A DNA stretch of 64,000 nt from Argentina anserina (GCF_933775445.1 NW_026089493.1:372001-436000), one strand, 5' to 3'. Positions 1-13,490 are shown, numbered from the stretch's first letter. Notes: generated by a model not told the origin, from the sequence alone. Program-made: numbers and translations.

Positions 1-1595
1 CCAATTGAGTATCTTTTCATTTCTCGTTTGAGTATCTTTCTGTAAGGCTTCTGATGCGAGTTTCTATTGTATTTGAGAGTTTTGCAAGTGTGGGAGTGTG
101 TTTCTTTCAAACTGAGTACCTTTACATCGTTTGCGTATCCTTACTATTCCAATTGTGTATCTTTTCATTTCTCGTTTGAGTATCTTTCTGTAAGGCTTCT
201 GATGCGAGTTTCTATTGTATTTGAGAGTTTTGCAAGTGTGGGAGTGTGTTTCTTTCAAACTGAGTATCTTTACATCGTTTGCGTATCTTTACTATTCCAA
301 TTGTGTATCTTTACATCGTTTCCGTATCTTTACTATTCCAATTGTGTATCTTTTCATTTCTCGTTTGAGTACTTTCTGTAAGGCTTTCTGATGCGAGTTT
401 CTATTGAATTTGAGAGTTTTGCAAGTGTGGGAGTGTGTTTCTTTCAAACTGAGTATCTTTACATCGTTTGCGTATCTTTACTATTCCAATTGTGTATCTT
501 TTCATTTCTCGTTTGAGTATCTTTCTGTAAGGCTTCTGATGCGAGTTTCTATTGTATTTGAGAGTTTTGCAAGTGTGGGAGTGTGTTTCTTTCAAACTGA
601 GTATCTTTACATCGTTTGCGTATCTTTACTATTCCAATTGTGTATCTTTACATCGTTTCCATATCTTTACTATTCCAATTGTGTATCTTTTCATTTCTCG
701 TTTGAGTATCTTTCTGTAAGGCTTTCTGATGCGAGTTTCTATTGAATTTGAGAGTTTTGCAAGTGTGGGAGTGTGTTTCTTTCAAACTGAGTATCTTTAC
801 ATCGTTTGGGTATCTTTACTATTCCAATTGTGTATCTTTACATCGTTTGCGTATCTTTACAATTCCAATTGAGTATCTTTTCATTTCTCGTTTGAGTATC
901 TTTCTGTAAGGTTTTCTGATGCGAGTTTCTATTGAATTTGAGAGTTTTGCAAGTGTGGGAGTGTGTTTCTTTCAAACTGAGTATCTTTACATCGTTTGCG
1001 TATCTTTACTATTCCAATTGTGTATCTTTTCATTTCTCGTTTGAGTATCTTTCTGTAAGGCTTTCTGATGCGAGTTTCTATTGAATTTGAGAGTTTTGCA
1101 AGTGTGGGAGTGTGTTTCTTTCAAACTGAGTATCTTTACATCGTTTGCGTATCTTTACTATTCCAATTGTGTATCTTTACATCGTTTGCGTATCTTTACA
1201 ATTCCAATTGAGTATCTTTTCATTTCTCGTTTGAGTATCTTTCTGTAAGGTTTTCTGATGCGAGTTTCTATTGAATTTGAGAGTTTTGCAAGTGTGGGAG
1301 TGTGTTTCTTTCAAACTGAGTATCTTTACATCGTTTGCGTATCTTTACTATTCCAATTGTGTATCTTTACATCGTTTGCGTATCTTTACAATTCCAATTG
1401 AGTATCTTTTCATTTCTCGTTTGAGTATCTTTCTGTAAGGTTTTCTGATGCGAGTTTCTATTGAATTTGAGAGTTTTGCAAGTGTGGGAGTGTGTTTCTT
1501 TCAAACTGAGTATCTTTACATCGTTTGCGTATCTTTACTATTCCAATTGTGTATCTTTTCATTTCTCGTTTGAGTATCTTTCTGTAAGGCTTTCT

Positions 1596-1744
1596 GATGC
1601 GAGTTTCTATTGAATTTGAGAGTTTTGCAAGTGTGGGAGTGTGTTTCTTTCAAACTGAGTATCTTTACATCGTTTGCGTATCTTTACAATTCCAATTGAG
1701 TATCTTTTCATTTCTCGTTTGAGTATCTTTCTGTAAGGTTTTCT
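1596..1744 (+). repeat. Reference 149-bp monomer (one 41-bp unit)
   Basis: This is the shortest regular monomer, running from one GATGCGAG to the base before the next. It contains four GTATCTTT octamers, preceded by GA, GC, GA and GA in this copy. In typical monomers they are spaced 19, 22 and 23 bp. The first two form the 41-bp unit that is multiplied in longer monomers; the last two lie in the core tail. The first half of the core has no internal repetition. Other lengths: 728-917 (190 bp), 10744-10974 (231 bp) and 4449-4719 (271 bp). Confidence 0.93.
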
Positions 1745-1745
1745 G

Positions 1746-4449
1746 ATGCGAGTTTCTATTGAATTTGAGAGTTTTGCAAGTGTGGGAGTGTGTTTCTTTC
1801 AAACTGAGTATCTTTACATCGTTTGCGTATCTTTACTATTCCAATTGTGTATCTTTTCATTTCTCGTTTGAGTATATTTCTGTAAGGCTTTCTGATGCGA
1901 GTTTCTATTGAATTTGAGAGTTTTGCAAGTGTGGGAGTGTGTTTCTTTCAAACTGAGTATCTTTACATCGTTTGCGTATCTTTACTATTCCAATTGTGTA
2001 TCTTTTCATTTCTCGTTTGAGTATCTTTCTGTAAGGCTTTCTGATGCGAGTTTCTATTGAATTTGAGAGTTTTGCAAGTGTGGGAGTGTGTTTCTTTCAA
2101 ACTGAGTATCTTTACATCGTTTGCGTATCTTTACTATTCCAATTATGTATCTTTACATCGTTTCCGTATCTTTACTATTCTAATTGTGTATCTTTACATC
2201 GTTTGCGTATCTTTACTATTCCAATTGTGTATCTTTACATCCTTTGCGTATCTTTACTATTCCAATTGTGTATCTTTTCATTTCTCGTTTGAGTATCTTT
2301 CTGTAAGGCTTCTGATGCGAGTTTCGATTGTATTTGAGAGTTTTACAAGTGTGGGAGTGTGTTTCTTTCAAACAGAGTACCTTTACATCGTTTGCGTATC
2401 TTTACTATTCCAATTGTGTATCTTTTCATTTCTCGTTTGAGTATATTTCTGTAAGGCTTTCTGATGCGAGTTTCTATTGAATTTGAGAGTTTTGCAAGTG
2501 TGGGAGTGTGTTTCCTTCAAACTGAGTATCTTTACATCGTTTGTGTATCTTTACTATTCCAATTGAGTATCTTTTCATTTCTCGTTTGAGTATCTTTCTG
2601 TAAGGCTTCTGATGCTAGTTTCTATTGTATTTGAGAGTTTTGCAAGTGTGGGAGTGTGTTTCCTTCAAACTGAGTATCTTTACATCGTTTGCGTATCTTT
2701 ATTATTCCAATTGTGTATCTTTACATCATTTGCGTATCTTTACTATTCCAATTGTGTATCTTTTCATTTCTCGTTTGAGTATCTTTCTGTAAGGCTTCTG
2801 ATGCGAGTGTCTATTGTATTTGAGAGTTTTGCAAGTGTGGGAGTGTGTTTCTTTCAAACTGAGTATCTTTACATCGTTTGTGTATCTTTACTATTCCAAT
2901 TGAGTATCTTTTCATTTCTCGTTTGAGTATCTTTCTGTAAGGCTTCTGATGCGAGTTTCTATTGTATTTGAGAATTTTGCAAGTGTGGGAGTGTGTTTCC
3001 TTCAAACTGAGTATCTGTACATCGTTTGCGTATCTTTACTATTCCAATTGTGTATCTTTTCATTTCTCGTTTCAGTATCTTTCTGTAAGGCTTTCTGATG
3101 CGAGTTTCTATTGAATTTGAGAGTTTTGCAAGTGTGGGAGTGTGTTTCTTTCAAACTGAGTATCTTTACATCGTTTGCGTATCTTTACTATTCCAATTGT
3201 GTATCTTTTCATTTCTCGTTTGAGTATATTTCTGTAAGGCTTTCTGATGCGAGTTTCTATTGAATTTGAGAGTTTTGCAAGTGTGGGAGTGTGTTTCTTT
3301 CAAACTGAGTATCTTTACATCGTTTGCGTATCTTTACTATTCCAATTGTGTATCTTTTCATTTCTCGTTTGAGTATCTTTCTGTAAGGCTTTCTGATGCG
3401 AGTTTCTATTGAATTTGAGAGTTTTGCAAGTGTGGGAGTGTGTTTCTTTCAAACTGAGTATCTTTACATCGTTTGCGTATCTTTACTATTCCAATTATGT
3501 ATCTTTACATCGTTTCCGTATCTTTACTATTCTAATTGTGTATCTTTACATCGTTTGCGTATCTTTACTATTCCAATTGTGTATCTTTACATCCTTTGCG
3601 TATCTTTACTATTCCAATTGTGTATCTTTTCATTTCTCGTTTGAGTATCTTTCTGTAAGGCTTCTGATGCGAGTTTCGATTGTATTTGAGAGTTTTACAA
3701 GTGTGGGAGTGTGTTTCTTTCAAACAGAGTACCTTTACATCGTTTGCGTATCTTTACTATTCCAATTGTGTATCTTTTCATTTCTCGTTTGAGTATATTT
3801 CTGTAAGGCTTTCTGATGCGAGTTTCTATTGAATTTGAGAGTTTTGCAAGTGTGGGAGTGTGTTTCCTTCAAACTGAGTATCTTTACATCGTTTGTGTAT
3901 CTTTACTATTCCAATTGAGTATCTTTTCATTTCTCGTTTGAGTATCTTTCTGTAAGGCTTCTGATGCTAGTTTCTATTGTATTTGAGAGTTTTGCAAGTG
4001 TGGGAGTGTGTTTCCTTCAAACTGAGTATCTTTACATCGTTTGCGTATCTTTATTATTCCAATTGTGTATCTTTACATCATTTGCGTATCTTTACTATTC
4101 CAATTGTGTATCTTTTCATTTCTCGTTTGAGTATCTTTCTGTAAGGCTTCTGATGCGAGTGTCTATTGTATTTGAGAGTTTTGCAAGTGTGGGAGTGTGT
4201 TTCTTTCAAACTGAGTATCTTTACATCGTTTGTGTATCTTTACTATTCCAATTGAGTATCTTTTCATTTCTCGTTTGAGTATCTTTCTGTAAGGCTTCTG
4301 ATGCGAGTTTCTATTGTATTTGAGAATTTTGCAAGTGTGGGAGTGTGTTTCCTTCAAACTGAGTATCTGTACATCGTTTGCGTATCTTTACTATTCCAAT
4401 TGTGTATCTTTTCATTTCTCGTTTCAGTATCTTTCTGTAAGGCTTTCTG
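1746..4449 (+). repeat. Tandem pair of 1352-bp higher-order units
   Basis: About 1746-3097 and 3098-4449 match monomer for monomer at an offset of 1352 bp. Both copies share rare markers: TTCTAATTG, CATCCTTTGCG, TTTCGATTGTATTTG, TTTTACAAG, AAACAGAGTACC, GATGCTAG, and TGAGAATTTTGC followed by GTATCTGTACATCG. The end is set where the next monomer has one 41-bp unit in the first copy (3098) and four in the second (4450). Boundaries were set by eye and may be off by part of a monomer. Confidence 0.85.
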
Positions 4450-4509
4450 ATGCGAGTTTCTATTGAATTTGAGAGTTTTGCAAGTGTGGGAGTGTGTTTC
4501 TTTCAAACT

Positions 4510-4673
4510 GAGTATCTTTACATCGTTTGCGTATCTTTACTATTCCAATTGTGTATCTTTACATCGTTTGCGTATCTTTACTATTCCAATTGTGTATCTT
4601 TACATCGTTTGCGTATCTTTACTATTCCAATTGTGTATCTTTACATCGTTTGCGTATCTTTACTATTCCAATT
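4510..4673 (+). repeat. Four tandem 41-bp units inside one monomer
   Basis: Units lie at 4510-4550, 4551-4591, 4592-4632 and 4633-4673. The first begins GAGTATCTTTACATCG and the other three GTGTATCTTTACATCG; all end CTATTCCAATT. They are essentially identical to each other. This is the maximum copy number seen in a monomer (total length 271 bp). Similar four-unit monomers occur near 2043, 3395, 6899 and 9689, but with diverged units (CATCGTTTCC, CATCCTTTGC), so those are an older expansion and this one looks freshly homogenised. Confidence 0.93.
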
Positions 4674-4856
4674 GTGTATCTTTTCATTTCTCGTTTGAGT
4701 ATCTTTCTGTAAGGCTTCTGATGGGAGTTTCTATTGTATTTGAGAGTTTTGCAAGTGTGGGAGTGTGTTTCTTTCAAACTGAGTATCTGTACATCGTTTG
4801 CGTATCTTTACAATTCTAATTGTGTATCTTTACATCGTTTGCGTATCTTTACTATT

Positions 4857-7800
4857 CCAATTGAGTATCTTTTCATTTCTCGTTTGAGTATCTTTCTGTA
4901 AGGCTTCTGATGCGAGTTTCTATTGTATTTGAGAGTTTTGCAAGTGTGGGAGTGTGTTTCTTTCAAACTGAGTACCTTTACATCGTTTGCGTATCCTTAC
5001 TATTCCAATTGTGTATCTTTTCATTTCTCGTTTGAGTATCTTTCTGTAAGGCTTCTGATGCGAGTTTCTATTGTATTTGAGAGTTTTGCAAGTGTGGGAG
5101 TGTGTTTCTTTCAAACTGAGTATCTTTACATCGTTTGCGTATCTTTACTATTCCAATTGTGTATCTTTACATCGTTTCCGTATCTTTACTATTCCAATTG
5201 TGTATCTTTTCATTTCTCGTTTGAGTACTTTCTGTAAGGCTTTCTGATGCGAGTTTCTATTGAATTTGAGAGTTTTGCAAGTGTGGGAGTGTGTTTCTTT
5301 CAAACTGAGTATCTTTACATCGTTTGCGTATCTTTACTATTCCAATTGTGTATCTTTTCATTTCTCGTTTGAGTATCTTTCTGTAAGGCTTCTGATGCGA
5401 GTTTCTATTGTATTTGAGAGTTTTGCAAGTGTGGGAGTGTGTTTCTTTCAAACTGAGTATCTTTACATCGTTTGCGTATCTTTACTATTCCAATTGTGTA
5501 TCTTTACATCGTTTCCATATCTTTACTATTCCAATTGTGTATCTTTTCATTTCTCGTTTGAGTATCTTTCTGTAAGGCTTTCTGATGCGAGTTTCTATTG
5601 AATTTGAGAGTTTTGCAAGTGTGGGAGTGTGTTTCTTTCAAACTGAGTATCTTTACATCGTTTGGGTATCTTTACTATTCCAATTGTGTATCTTTACATC
5701 GTTTGCGTATCTTTACAATTCCAATTGAGTATCTTTTCATTTCTCGTTTGAGTATCTTTCTGTAAGGTTTTCTGATGCGAGTTTCTATTGAATTTGAGAG
5801 TTTTGCAAGTGTGGGAGTGTGTTTCTTTCAAACTGAGTATCTTTACATCGTTTGCGTATCTTTACTATTCCAATTGTGTATCTTTTCATTTCTCGTTTGA
5901 GTATCTTTCTGTAAGGCTTTCTGATGCGAGTTTCTATTGAATTTGAGAGTTTTGCAAGTGTGGGAGTGTGTTTCTTTCAAACTGAGTATCTTTACATCGT
6001 TTGCGTATCTTTACTATTCCAATTGTGTATCTTTACATCGTTTGCGTATCTTTACAATTCCAATTGAGTATCTTTTCATTTCTCGTTTGAGTATCTTTCT
6101 GTAAGGTTTTCTGATGCGAGTTTCTATTGAATTTGAGAGTTTTGCAAGTGTGGGAGTGTGTTTCTTTCAAACTGAGTATCTTTACATCGTTTGCGTATCT
6201 TTACTATTCCAATTGTGTATCTTTACATCGTTTGCGTATCTTTACAATTCCAATTGAGTATCTTTTCATTTCTCGTTTGAGTATCTTTCTGTAAGGTTTT
6301 CTGATGCGAGTTTCTATTGAATTTGAGAGTTTTGCAAGTGTGGGAGTGTGTTTCTTTCAAACTGAGTATCTTTACATCGTTTGCGTATCTTTACTATTCC
6401 AATTGTGTATCTTTTCATTTCTCGTTTGAGTATCTTTCTGTAAGGCTTTCTGATGCGAGTTTCTATTGAATTTGAGAGTTTTGCAAGTGTGGGAGTGTGT
6501 TTCTTTCAAACTGAGTATCTTTACATCGTTTGCGTATCTTTACAATTCCAATTGAGTATCTTTTCATTTCTCGTTTGAGTATCTTTCTGTAAGGTTTTCT
6601 GATGCGAGTTTCTATTGAATTTGAGAGTTTTGCAAGTGTGGGAGTGTGTTTCTTTCAAACTGAGTATCTTTACATCGTTTGCGTATCTTTACTATTCCAA
6701 TTGTGTATCTTTTCATATCTAGATTGAGTATATTTCTGTAAGGCTTTCTGATGCGAGTTTCTATTGAATTTGAGAGTTTTGCAAGTGTGGGAGTGTGTTT
6801 CTTTCAAACTGAGTATCTTTACATCGTTTGCGTATCTTTACTATTCCAATTGTGTATCTTTTCATTTCTCGTTTGAGTATCTTTCTGTAAGGCTTTCTGA
6901 TGCGAGTTTCTATTGAATTTGAGAGTTTTGCAAGTGTGGGAGTGTGTTTCTTTCAAACTGAGTATCTTTACATCGTTTGCGTATCTTTACTATTCCAATT
7001 ATGTATCTTTACATCGTTTCCGTATCTTTACTATTCTAATTGTGTATCTTTACATCGTTTGCGTATCTTTACTATTCCAATTGTGTATCTTTACATCCTT
7101 TGCGTATCTTTACTATTCCAATTGTGTATCTTTTCATTTCTCGTTTGAGTATCTTTCTGTAAGGCTTCTGATGCGAGTTTCGATTGTATTTGAGAGTTTT
7201 ACAAGTGTGGGAGTGTGTTTCTTTCAAACAGAGTACCTTTACATCGTTTGCGTATCTTTACTATTCCAATTGTGTATCTTTTCATTTCTCGTTTGAGTAT
7301 ATTTCTGTAAGGCTTTCTGATGCGAGTTTCTATTGAATTTGAGAGTTTTGCAAGTGTGGGAGTGTGTTTCCTTCAAACTGAGTATCTTTACATCGTTTGT
7401 GTATCTTTACTATTCCAATTGAGTATCTTTTCATTTCTCGTTTGAGTATCTTTCTGTAAGGCTTCTGATGCTAGTTTCTATTGTATTTGAGAGTTTTGCA
7501 AGTGTGGGAGTGTGTTTCCTTCAAACTGAGTATCTTTACATCGTTTGCGTATCTTTATTATTCCAATTGTGTATCTTTACATCATTTGCGTATCTTTACT
7601 ATTCCAATTGTGTATCTTTTCATTTCTCGTTTGAGTATCTTTCTGTAAGGCTTCTGATGCGAGTGTCTATTGTATTTGAGAGTTTTGCAAGTGTGGGAGT
7701 GTGTTTCTTTCAAACTGAGTATCTTTACATCGTTTGTGTATCTTTACTATTCCAATTGAGTATCTTTTCATTTCTCGTTTGAGTATCTTTCTGTAAGGCT

Positions 7801-8056
7801 TCTGATGCGAGTTTCTATTGTATTTGAGAATTTTGCAAGTGTGGGAGTGTGTTTCCTTCAAACTGAGTATCTGTACATCGTTTGCGTATCTTTACTATTC
7901 CAATTGTGTATCTTTTCATTTCTCGTTTCAGTATCTTTCTGTAAGGCTTTCTGATGCGAGTTTCTATTGAATTTGAGAGTTTTGCAAGTGTGGGAGTGTG
8001 TTTCTTTCAAACTGAGTATCTTTACATCGTTTGCGTATCTTTACTATTCCAATTGT
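4857..8056 (+). repeat. Second copy of bases 1-3200 (offset 4856)
   Basis: The window's first base (CCAATTGAGTATC) reappears at 4857 and the match then holds for about 3.2 kb. It covers the GTATCCTTACTATTCC variant, the GAGTACTTTCTG one-base deletion, the TTTCCATATC variant and the 2044-3005 block. Divergence begins near 8063, where this copy has three 41-bp units and the first copy one. Few differences were noticed, the clearest being three clustered changes at 6717-6723. Because the first copy starts at or before base 1, the full repeat may be longer. Confidence 0.85.
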
Positions 8057-10970
8057 GTATCTTTACATCGTTTCCGTATCTTTACTATTCCAATTGTGTA
8101 TCTTTACATCGTTTGCGTATCTTTACTATTCCAATTGAGTATCTTTTCATTTCGCGTTTGAGTATCTTTCTGTAAGGCTTTCTGATGCGAGTTTCTATTG
8201 TATTTGAGAGTTTTGCAAGTGTGGGAGTGTGTTTCTTTCAAACTGAGTATCTTTACATCGTTTGCGTATCTTTACTATTCCAATTGTGTATCTTTACATC
8301 GTTTCCATATCTTTACTATTCCAATTGTGTATCTTTTCATTTCTCGTTTGAGTATCTTTCTGTAAGGCTTTCTGATGCGAGTTTCTATTGAATTTGAGAG
8401 TTTTGCAAGTGTGGGAGTGTGTTTCTTTCAAACTGAGTATCTTTACATCGTTTGGGTATCTTTACTATTCCAATTGTGTATCTTTACATCGTTTGCGTAT
8501 CTTTACAATTCCAATTGAGTATCTTTTCATTTCTCGTTTGAGTATCTTTCTGTAAGGTTTTCTGATGCGAGTTTCTATTGAATTTGAGAGTTTTGCAAGT
8601 GTGGGAGTGTGTTTCTTTCAAACTGAGTATCTTTACATCGTTTGCGTATCTTTACTATTCCAATTGTGTATCTTTTCATTTCTCGTTTGAGTATCTTTCT
8701 GTAAGGCTTTCTGATGCGAGTTTCTATTGAATTTGAGAGTTTTGCAAGTGTGGGAGTGTGTTTCTTTCAAACTGAGTATCTTTACATCGTTTGCGTATCT
8801 TTACTATTCCAATTGTGTATCTTTACATCGTTTGCGAATCTTTACAATTCCAATTGAGTATCTTTTCATTTCTCGTTTGAGTATCTTTCTGTAAGGTTTT
8901 CTGATGCGAGTTTCTATTGAATTTGAGAGTTTTGCAAGTGTGGGAGTGTGTTTCTTTCAAACTGAGTATCTTTACATCGTTTGCGTATCTTTACTATTCC
9001 AATTGTGTATCTTTACATCGTTTGCGTATCTTTACAATTCCAATAGAGTATCTTTTCATTTCTCGTTTGAGTATCTTTCTGTAAGGTTTTCTGATGCGAG
9101 TTTCTATTGAATTTGAGAGTTTTGCAAGTGTGGGAGTGTGTTTCTTTCAAACTGAGTATCTTTACATCGTTTGCGTATCTTTACTATTCCAATTGTGTAT
9201 CTTTTCATTTCTCGTTTGAGTATCTTTCTGTAAGGCTTTCTGATGCGAGTTTCTATTGAATTTGAGAGTTTTGCAAGTGTGGGAGTGTGTTTCTTTCAAA
9301 CTGAGTATCTTTACATCGTTTGCGTATCTTTACAATTCCAATTGAGTATCTTTTCATTTCTCGTTTGAGTATCTTTCTGTAAGGTTTTCTGATGCGAGTT
9401 TCTATTGAATTTGAGAGTTTTGCAAGTGTGGGAGTGTGTTTCTTTCAAACTGAGTATCTTTACATCGTTTGCGTATCTTTACTATTCCAATTGTGTATCT
9501 TTTCATTTCTCGTTTGAGTATATTTCTGTAAGGCTTTCTGATGCGAGTTTCTATTGAATTTGAGAGTTTTGCAAGTGTGGGAGTGTGTTTCTTTCAAACT
9601 GAGTATCTTTACATCGTTTGCGTATCTTTACTATTCCAATTGTGTATCTTTTCATTTCTCGTTTGAGTATCTTTCTGTAAGGCTTTCTGATGCGAGTTTC
9701 TATTGAATTTGAGAGTTTTGCAAGTGTGGGAGTGTGTTTCTTTCAAACTGAGTATCTTTACATCGTTTGCGTATCTTTACTATTCCAATTATGTATCTTT
9801 ACATCGTTTCCGTATCTTTACTATTCTAATTGTGTATCTTTACATCGTTTGCGTATCTTTACTATTCCAATTGTGTATCTTTACATCCTTTGCGTATCTT
9901 TACTATTCCAATTGTGTATCTTTTCATTTCTCGTTTGAGTATCTTTCTGTAAGGCTTCTGATGCGAGTTTCGATTGTATTTGAGAGTTTTACAAGTGTGG
10001 GAGTGTGTTTCTTTCAAACAGAGTACCTTTACATCGTTTGCGTATCTTTACTATTCCAATTGTGTATCTTTTCATTTCTCGTTTGAGTATATTTCTGTAA
10101 GGCTTTCTGATGCGAGTTTCTATTGAATTTGAGAGTTTTGCAAGTGTGGGAGTGTGTTTCCTTCAAACTGAGTATCTTTACATCGTTTGTGTATCTTTAC
10201 TATTCCAATTGAGTATCTTTTCATTTCTCGTTTGAGTATCTTTCTGTAAGGCTTTCTGATGCGAGTTTCTATTGTATTTGAGAGTTTTGCAAGTGTGGGA
10301 GTGTGTTTCCTTCAAACTGAGTATCTTTACATCGTTTGCGTATCTTTATTATTCCAATTGTGTATCTTTACATCATTTGCGTATCTTTACTATTCCAATT
10401 GTGTATCTTTTCATTTCTCGTTTGAGTATCTTTCTGTAAGGCTTCTGATGCGAGTGTCTATTGTATTTGAGAGTTTTGCAAGTGTGGGAGTGTGTTTCTT
10501 TCAAACTGAGTATCTTTACATCGTTTGTGTATCTTTACTATTCCAATTGAGTATCTTTTCATTTCTCGTTTGAGTATCTTTCTGTAAGGCTTCTGATGCG
10601 AGTTTCTATTGTATTTGAGAATTTTGCAAGTGTGGGAGTGTGTTTCCTTCAAACTGAGTATCTGTACATCGTTTGCGTATCTTTACTATTCCAATTGTGT
10701 ATCTTTTCATTTCTCGTTTCAGTATCTTTCTGTAAGGCTTTCTGATGCGAGTTTCTATTGAATTTGAGAGTTTTGCAAGTGTGGGAGTGTGTTTCTTTCA
10801 AACTGAGTATCTTTACATCGTTTGCGTATCTTTACTATTCCAATTGTGTATCTTTACATCGTTTCCGTATCTTTACTATTCCAATTGTGTATCTTTACAT
10901 CGTTTGCGTATCTTTACTATTCCAATTGTGTATCTTTTCATTTCTCGTTTGAGTATATTTCTGTAAGGCT
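5391..10970 (+). repeat. Tandem pair of about 2790-bp higher-order units
   Basis: About 5391-8180 is followed directly by a copy at about 8181-10970. The offset is 2790 bp, becoming 2791 after the monomer near 10259, which has GGCTTTCTGATGCGAG where the first copy has GGCTTCTGATGCTAG. The final three-unit monomers (7954 and 10745) align as well. This unit overlaps the 4856-bp-offset copy, so the 6900-8100 segment now exists near 2044, 3396, 6900 and 9690. That is a history of nested unequal exchanges. Confidence 0.82.
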
Positions 10971-12514
10971 TTCTGATGCGAGTTTCTATTGAATTTGAGA
11001 GTTTTGCAAGTGTGGGAGTGTGTTTCTTTCAAACTGAGTATCTTTACATCGTTTGCGTATCTTTACTATTCCAATTGTGTATCTTTACATCGTTTGCGTA
11101 TCTTTAATATTCCAATTGTGTATCTTTTCATTTCTCGTTTGAGTATCTTTCTGTAAGGCTTCTGATGGGAGTTTCTATTGTATTTGAGAGTTTTGCAAGT
11201 GTGGGAGTGTGTTTCTTTCAAACTGAGTATCTGTACATCGTTTGCGTATCTTTACAATTCCAATTGTGTATCTTTACATCGTTTGCGTATCTTTACTATT
11301 CCAATTGTGTATCTTTTCATTTCTCGTTTGAGTATCTTTCTGTAAGGCTTCTGATGCGAGTTTCTATTTTATTTGAGAGTTTTGCAAGTGTGGGAGTGTG
11401 TTTCTTTCAAACTGAGTATCTTTACATCGTTTGCGTATCTTTACTATTCCAATTGTGTATCTTTTCATTTCTCGTTTGCGTATCTTTACTATTCCAATTG
11501 TGTATCTTTACATCGTTTCCGTATCTTTACTATTCCAATTGTGTATCTTTACATCGTTTGCGTATCTTTACTATTCCAATTGAGTATCTTTTCATTTCTC
11601 GTTTGAGTCTCTTTCTGTAAGGCTTTCTGATGCGAGTTTCTATTGTATTTGAGAGTTTTGCAAGTGTGGGAGTGTGTTTCTTTCAAACTGAGTATCTTTA
11701 CATCGTTTGCGTATATTTACTATTCCAATTGTGTATCTTTACATCGTTTCCGTATCTTTACTATTCCAATTGTGTATCTTTACATCGTTTGCGTATCTTT
11801 ACTATTCCAATTGTGTATCTTTTCATTTCTCGTTTGAGTATATTTCTGTAAGGCTTTCTGATGCGAGTTTCTATTGAATTTGAGAGTTTTGCAAGTGTGG
11901 GAGTGTGTTTCTTTCCAACTGAGTATCTTTACATCGTTTGCGTATCTTTACTATTCCAATTGTGTATCTTTACATCGTTTGCGTATCTTTAATATTCCAA
12001 TTGTGTATCTTTTCATTTCTCGTTTGAGTATCTTTCTGTAAGGCTTCTGATGGGAGTTTCTATTGTATTTGAGAGTTTTGCAAGTGTGGGAGTGTGTTTC
12101 TTTCAAACTGAGTATCTGTACATCGTTTGCGTATCTTTACAATTCCAATTGTGTATCTTTACATCGTTTGCGTATCTTTACTATTCCAATTGTGTATCTT
12201 TTCATTTCTCGTTTGAGTATCTTTCTGTAAGGCTTCTGATGCGAGTTTCTATTTTATTTGAGAGTTTTGCAAGTGTGGGAGTGTGTTTCCTTCAAACTGA
12301 GTATCTTTACATCGTTTGCGTATCTTTACTATTCCAATTGTGTATCTTTTCATTTCTCGTTTGCGTATCTTTACTATTCCAATTGTGTATCTTTACATCG
12401 TTTCCGTATCTTTACTATTCCAATTGTGTATCTTTACATCGTTTGCGTATCTTTACTATTCCAATTGAGTATCTTTTCATTTCTCGTTTGAGTCTCTTTC
12501 TGTAAGGCTTTCTG
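10745..12514 (+). repeat. Tandem pair of 885-bp higher-order units
   Basis: Copies at about 10745-11629 and 11630-12514. Each holds a three-unit monomer, a two-unit monomer with TTTAATATTCC, a GATGGGAG monomer with GTATCTGTACATCG, and an irregular monomer in which the core tail TCATTTCTCGTTTG runs straight into CGTATCTTTACTATTCC. Copies differ by isolated bases, such as GTATATTTACT near 11711, TTTCCAACTGAG near 11915 and TTTCCTTCAAAC near 12290. Confidence 0.85.
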
Positions 12515-13490
12515 ATGCGAGTTTCTATTGTATTTGAGAGTTTTGCAAGTGTGGGAGTGTGTTTCTTTCAAACTGAGTATCTTTACATCGTTTGCGTATC
12601 TTTACTATTCCAATTGTGTATCTTTTCATTTCTCGTTTCAGTATCTTTCTGTAAGGCTTTCTGATGCGAGTTTCTATTGAATTTGAGAGTTTTGCAAGTG
12701 TGGGAGTGTGTTTCTTTCAAACTGAGTATCTTTACATCGTTTGCGTATCTTTACAATTCCAATTGTGTATCTTTACATCGTTTGCGTATCTTTACTATTC
12801 CAATTGTTTATCTTTTCATTTCTCGTTTGAGTATCTTTCTGTAAGGCTTCTGATGCGAGTTTCTATTGTATTTGAGAGTTTTGCAAGTGTGGGAGTGTGT
12901 TTCCTTCAAACTGAGTATCTTTACATCGTTTGCGTATCTTTACTATTCCAATAGTGTATCTTTACATCGTTTGCGTATCTTTACTATTCCAATTGTGTAT
13001 CTTTTTATTTTTCGTTTGAGTATCTTTCTGTAAGGCTTCTGATGCGAGTTTCTATTGTATTTGAGAGTTTTGCAAGTGTGGGAGTGTGTTTCTTTCAAAC
13101 TGAGTATCTTTACATCGTTTGCGTATCTTTACTATTCCAATTGTGTATCTTTACATCGTTTCCGTATCTTTACTATTCCAATTTTGTATCTTTTCATTTC
13201 TCGTTTGAGTATCTTTCTGTAAGGCTTTCTGATGCGAGTTTCTATTGAATTTGAGAGTTTTGCAAGTGTGGGAGTGTGTTTCTTTCAAACTGAGTATCTT
13301 TACATCGTTTGCGTATCTTTACTACTCCAATTGTGTATCTTTACATCGTTTGCGTATCTTTACTATTCCAATTGTGTATCTTTTCATTTCTCGTTTGAGT
13401 ATCTTTCTGTAAGGCTGCTGATGCGAGTTTCTATTGTATTTAAGAGTTTTGCAAGTGTGGGAATGTGTTTCTTTCAAACTGAGTATCTTT
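11850..13490 (+). repeat. Segment repeated 5891 bp downstream (first copy)
   Basis: Matches about 17741-19381. Shared rare markers are GATGGGAG, TTTCTATTTTATTTGAG, the CTCGTTTGCGTATC fusion, GAGTCTCTTTCTG, the CAATTGTTTATC variant, CCAATAGTGTATC, TTTTTATTTTTCG, TTTACTACTCC, GGCTGCTGATG and GGGAATGTG. The match stops near 13500, where the first copy has extra 41-bp units. Confidence 0.82.

Noticed and set aside
2811..3005. Repeated 64-codon basic open frames on the minus strand (K/R-rich)
   Set aside because: They are the complement of two adjacent monomers and occur wherever a particular monomer order occurs. Disrupted freely in neighbouring copies, so no selection for coding.
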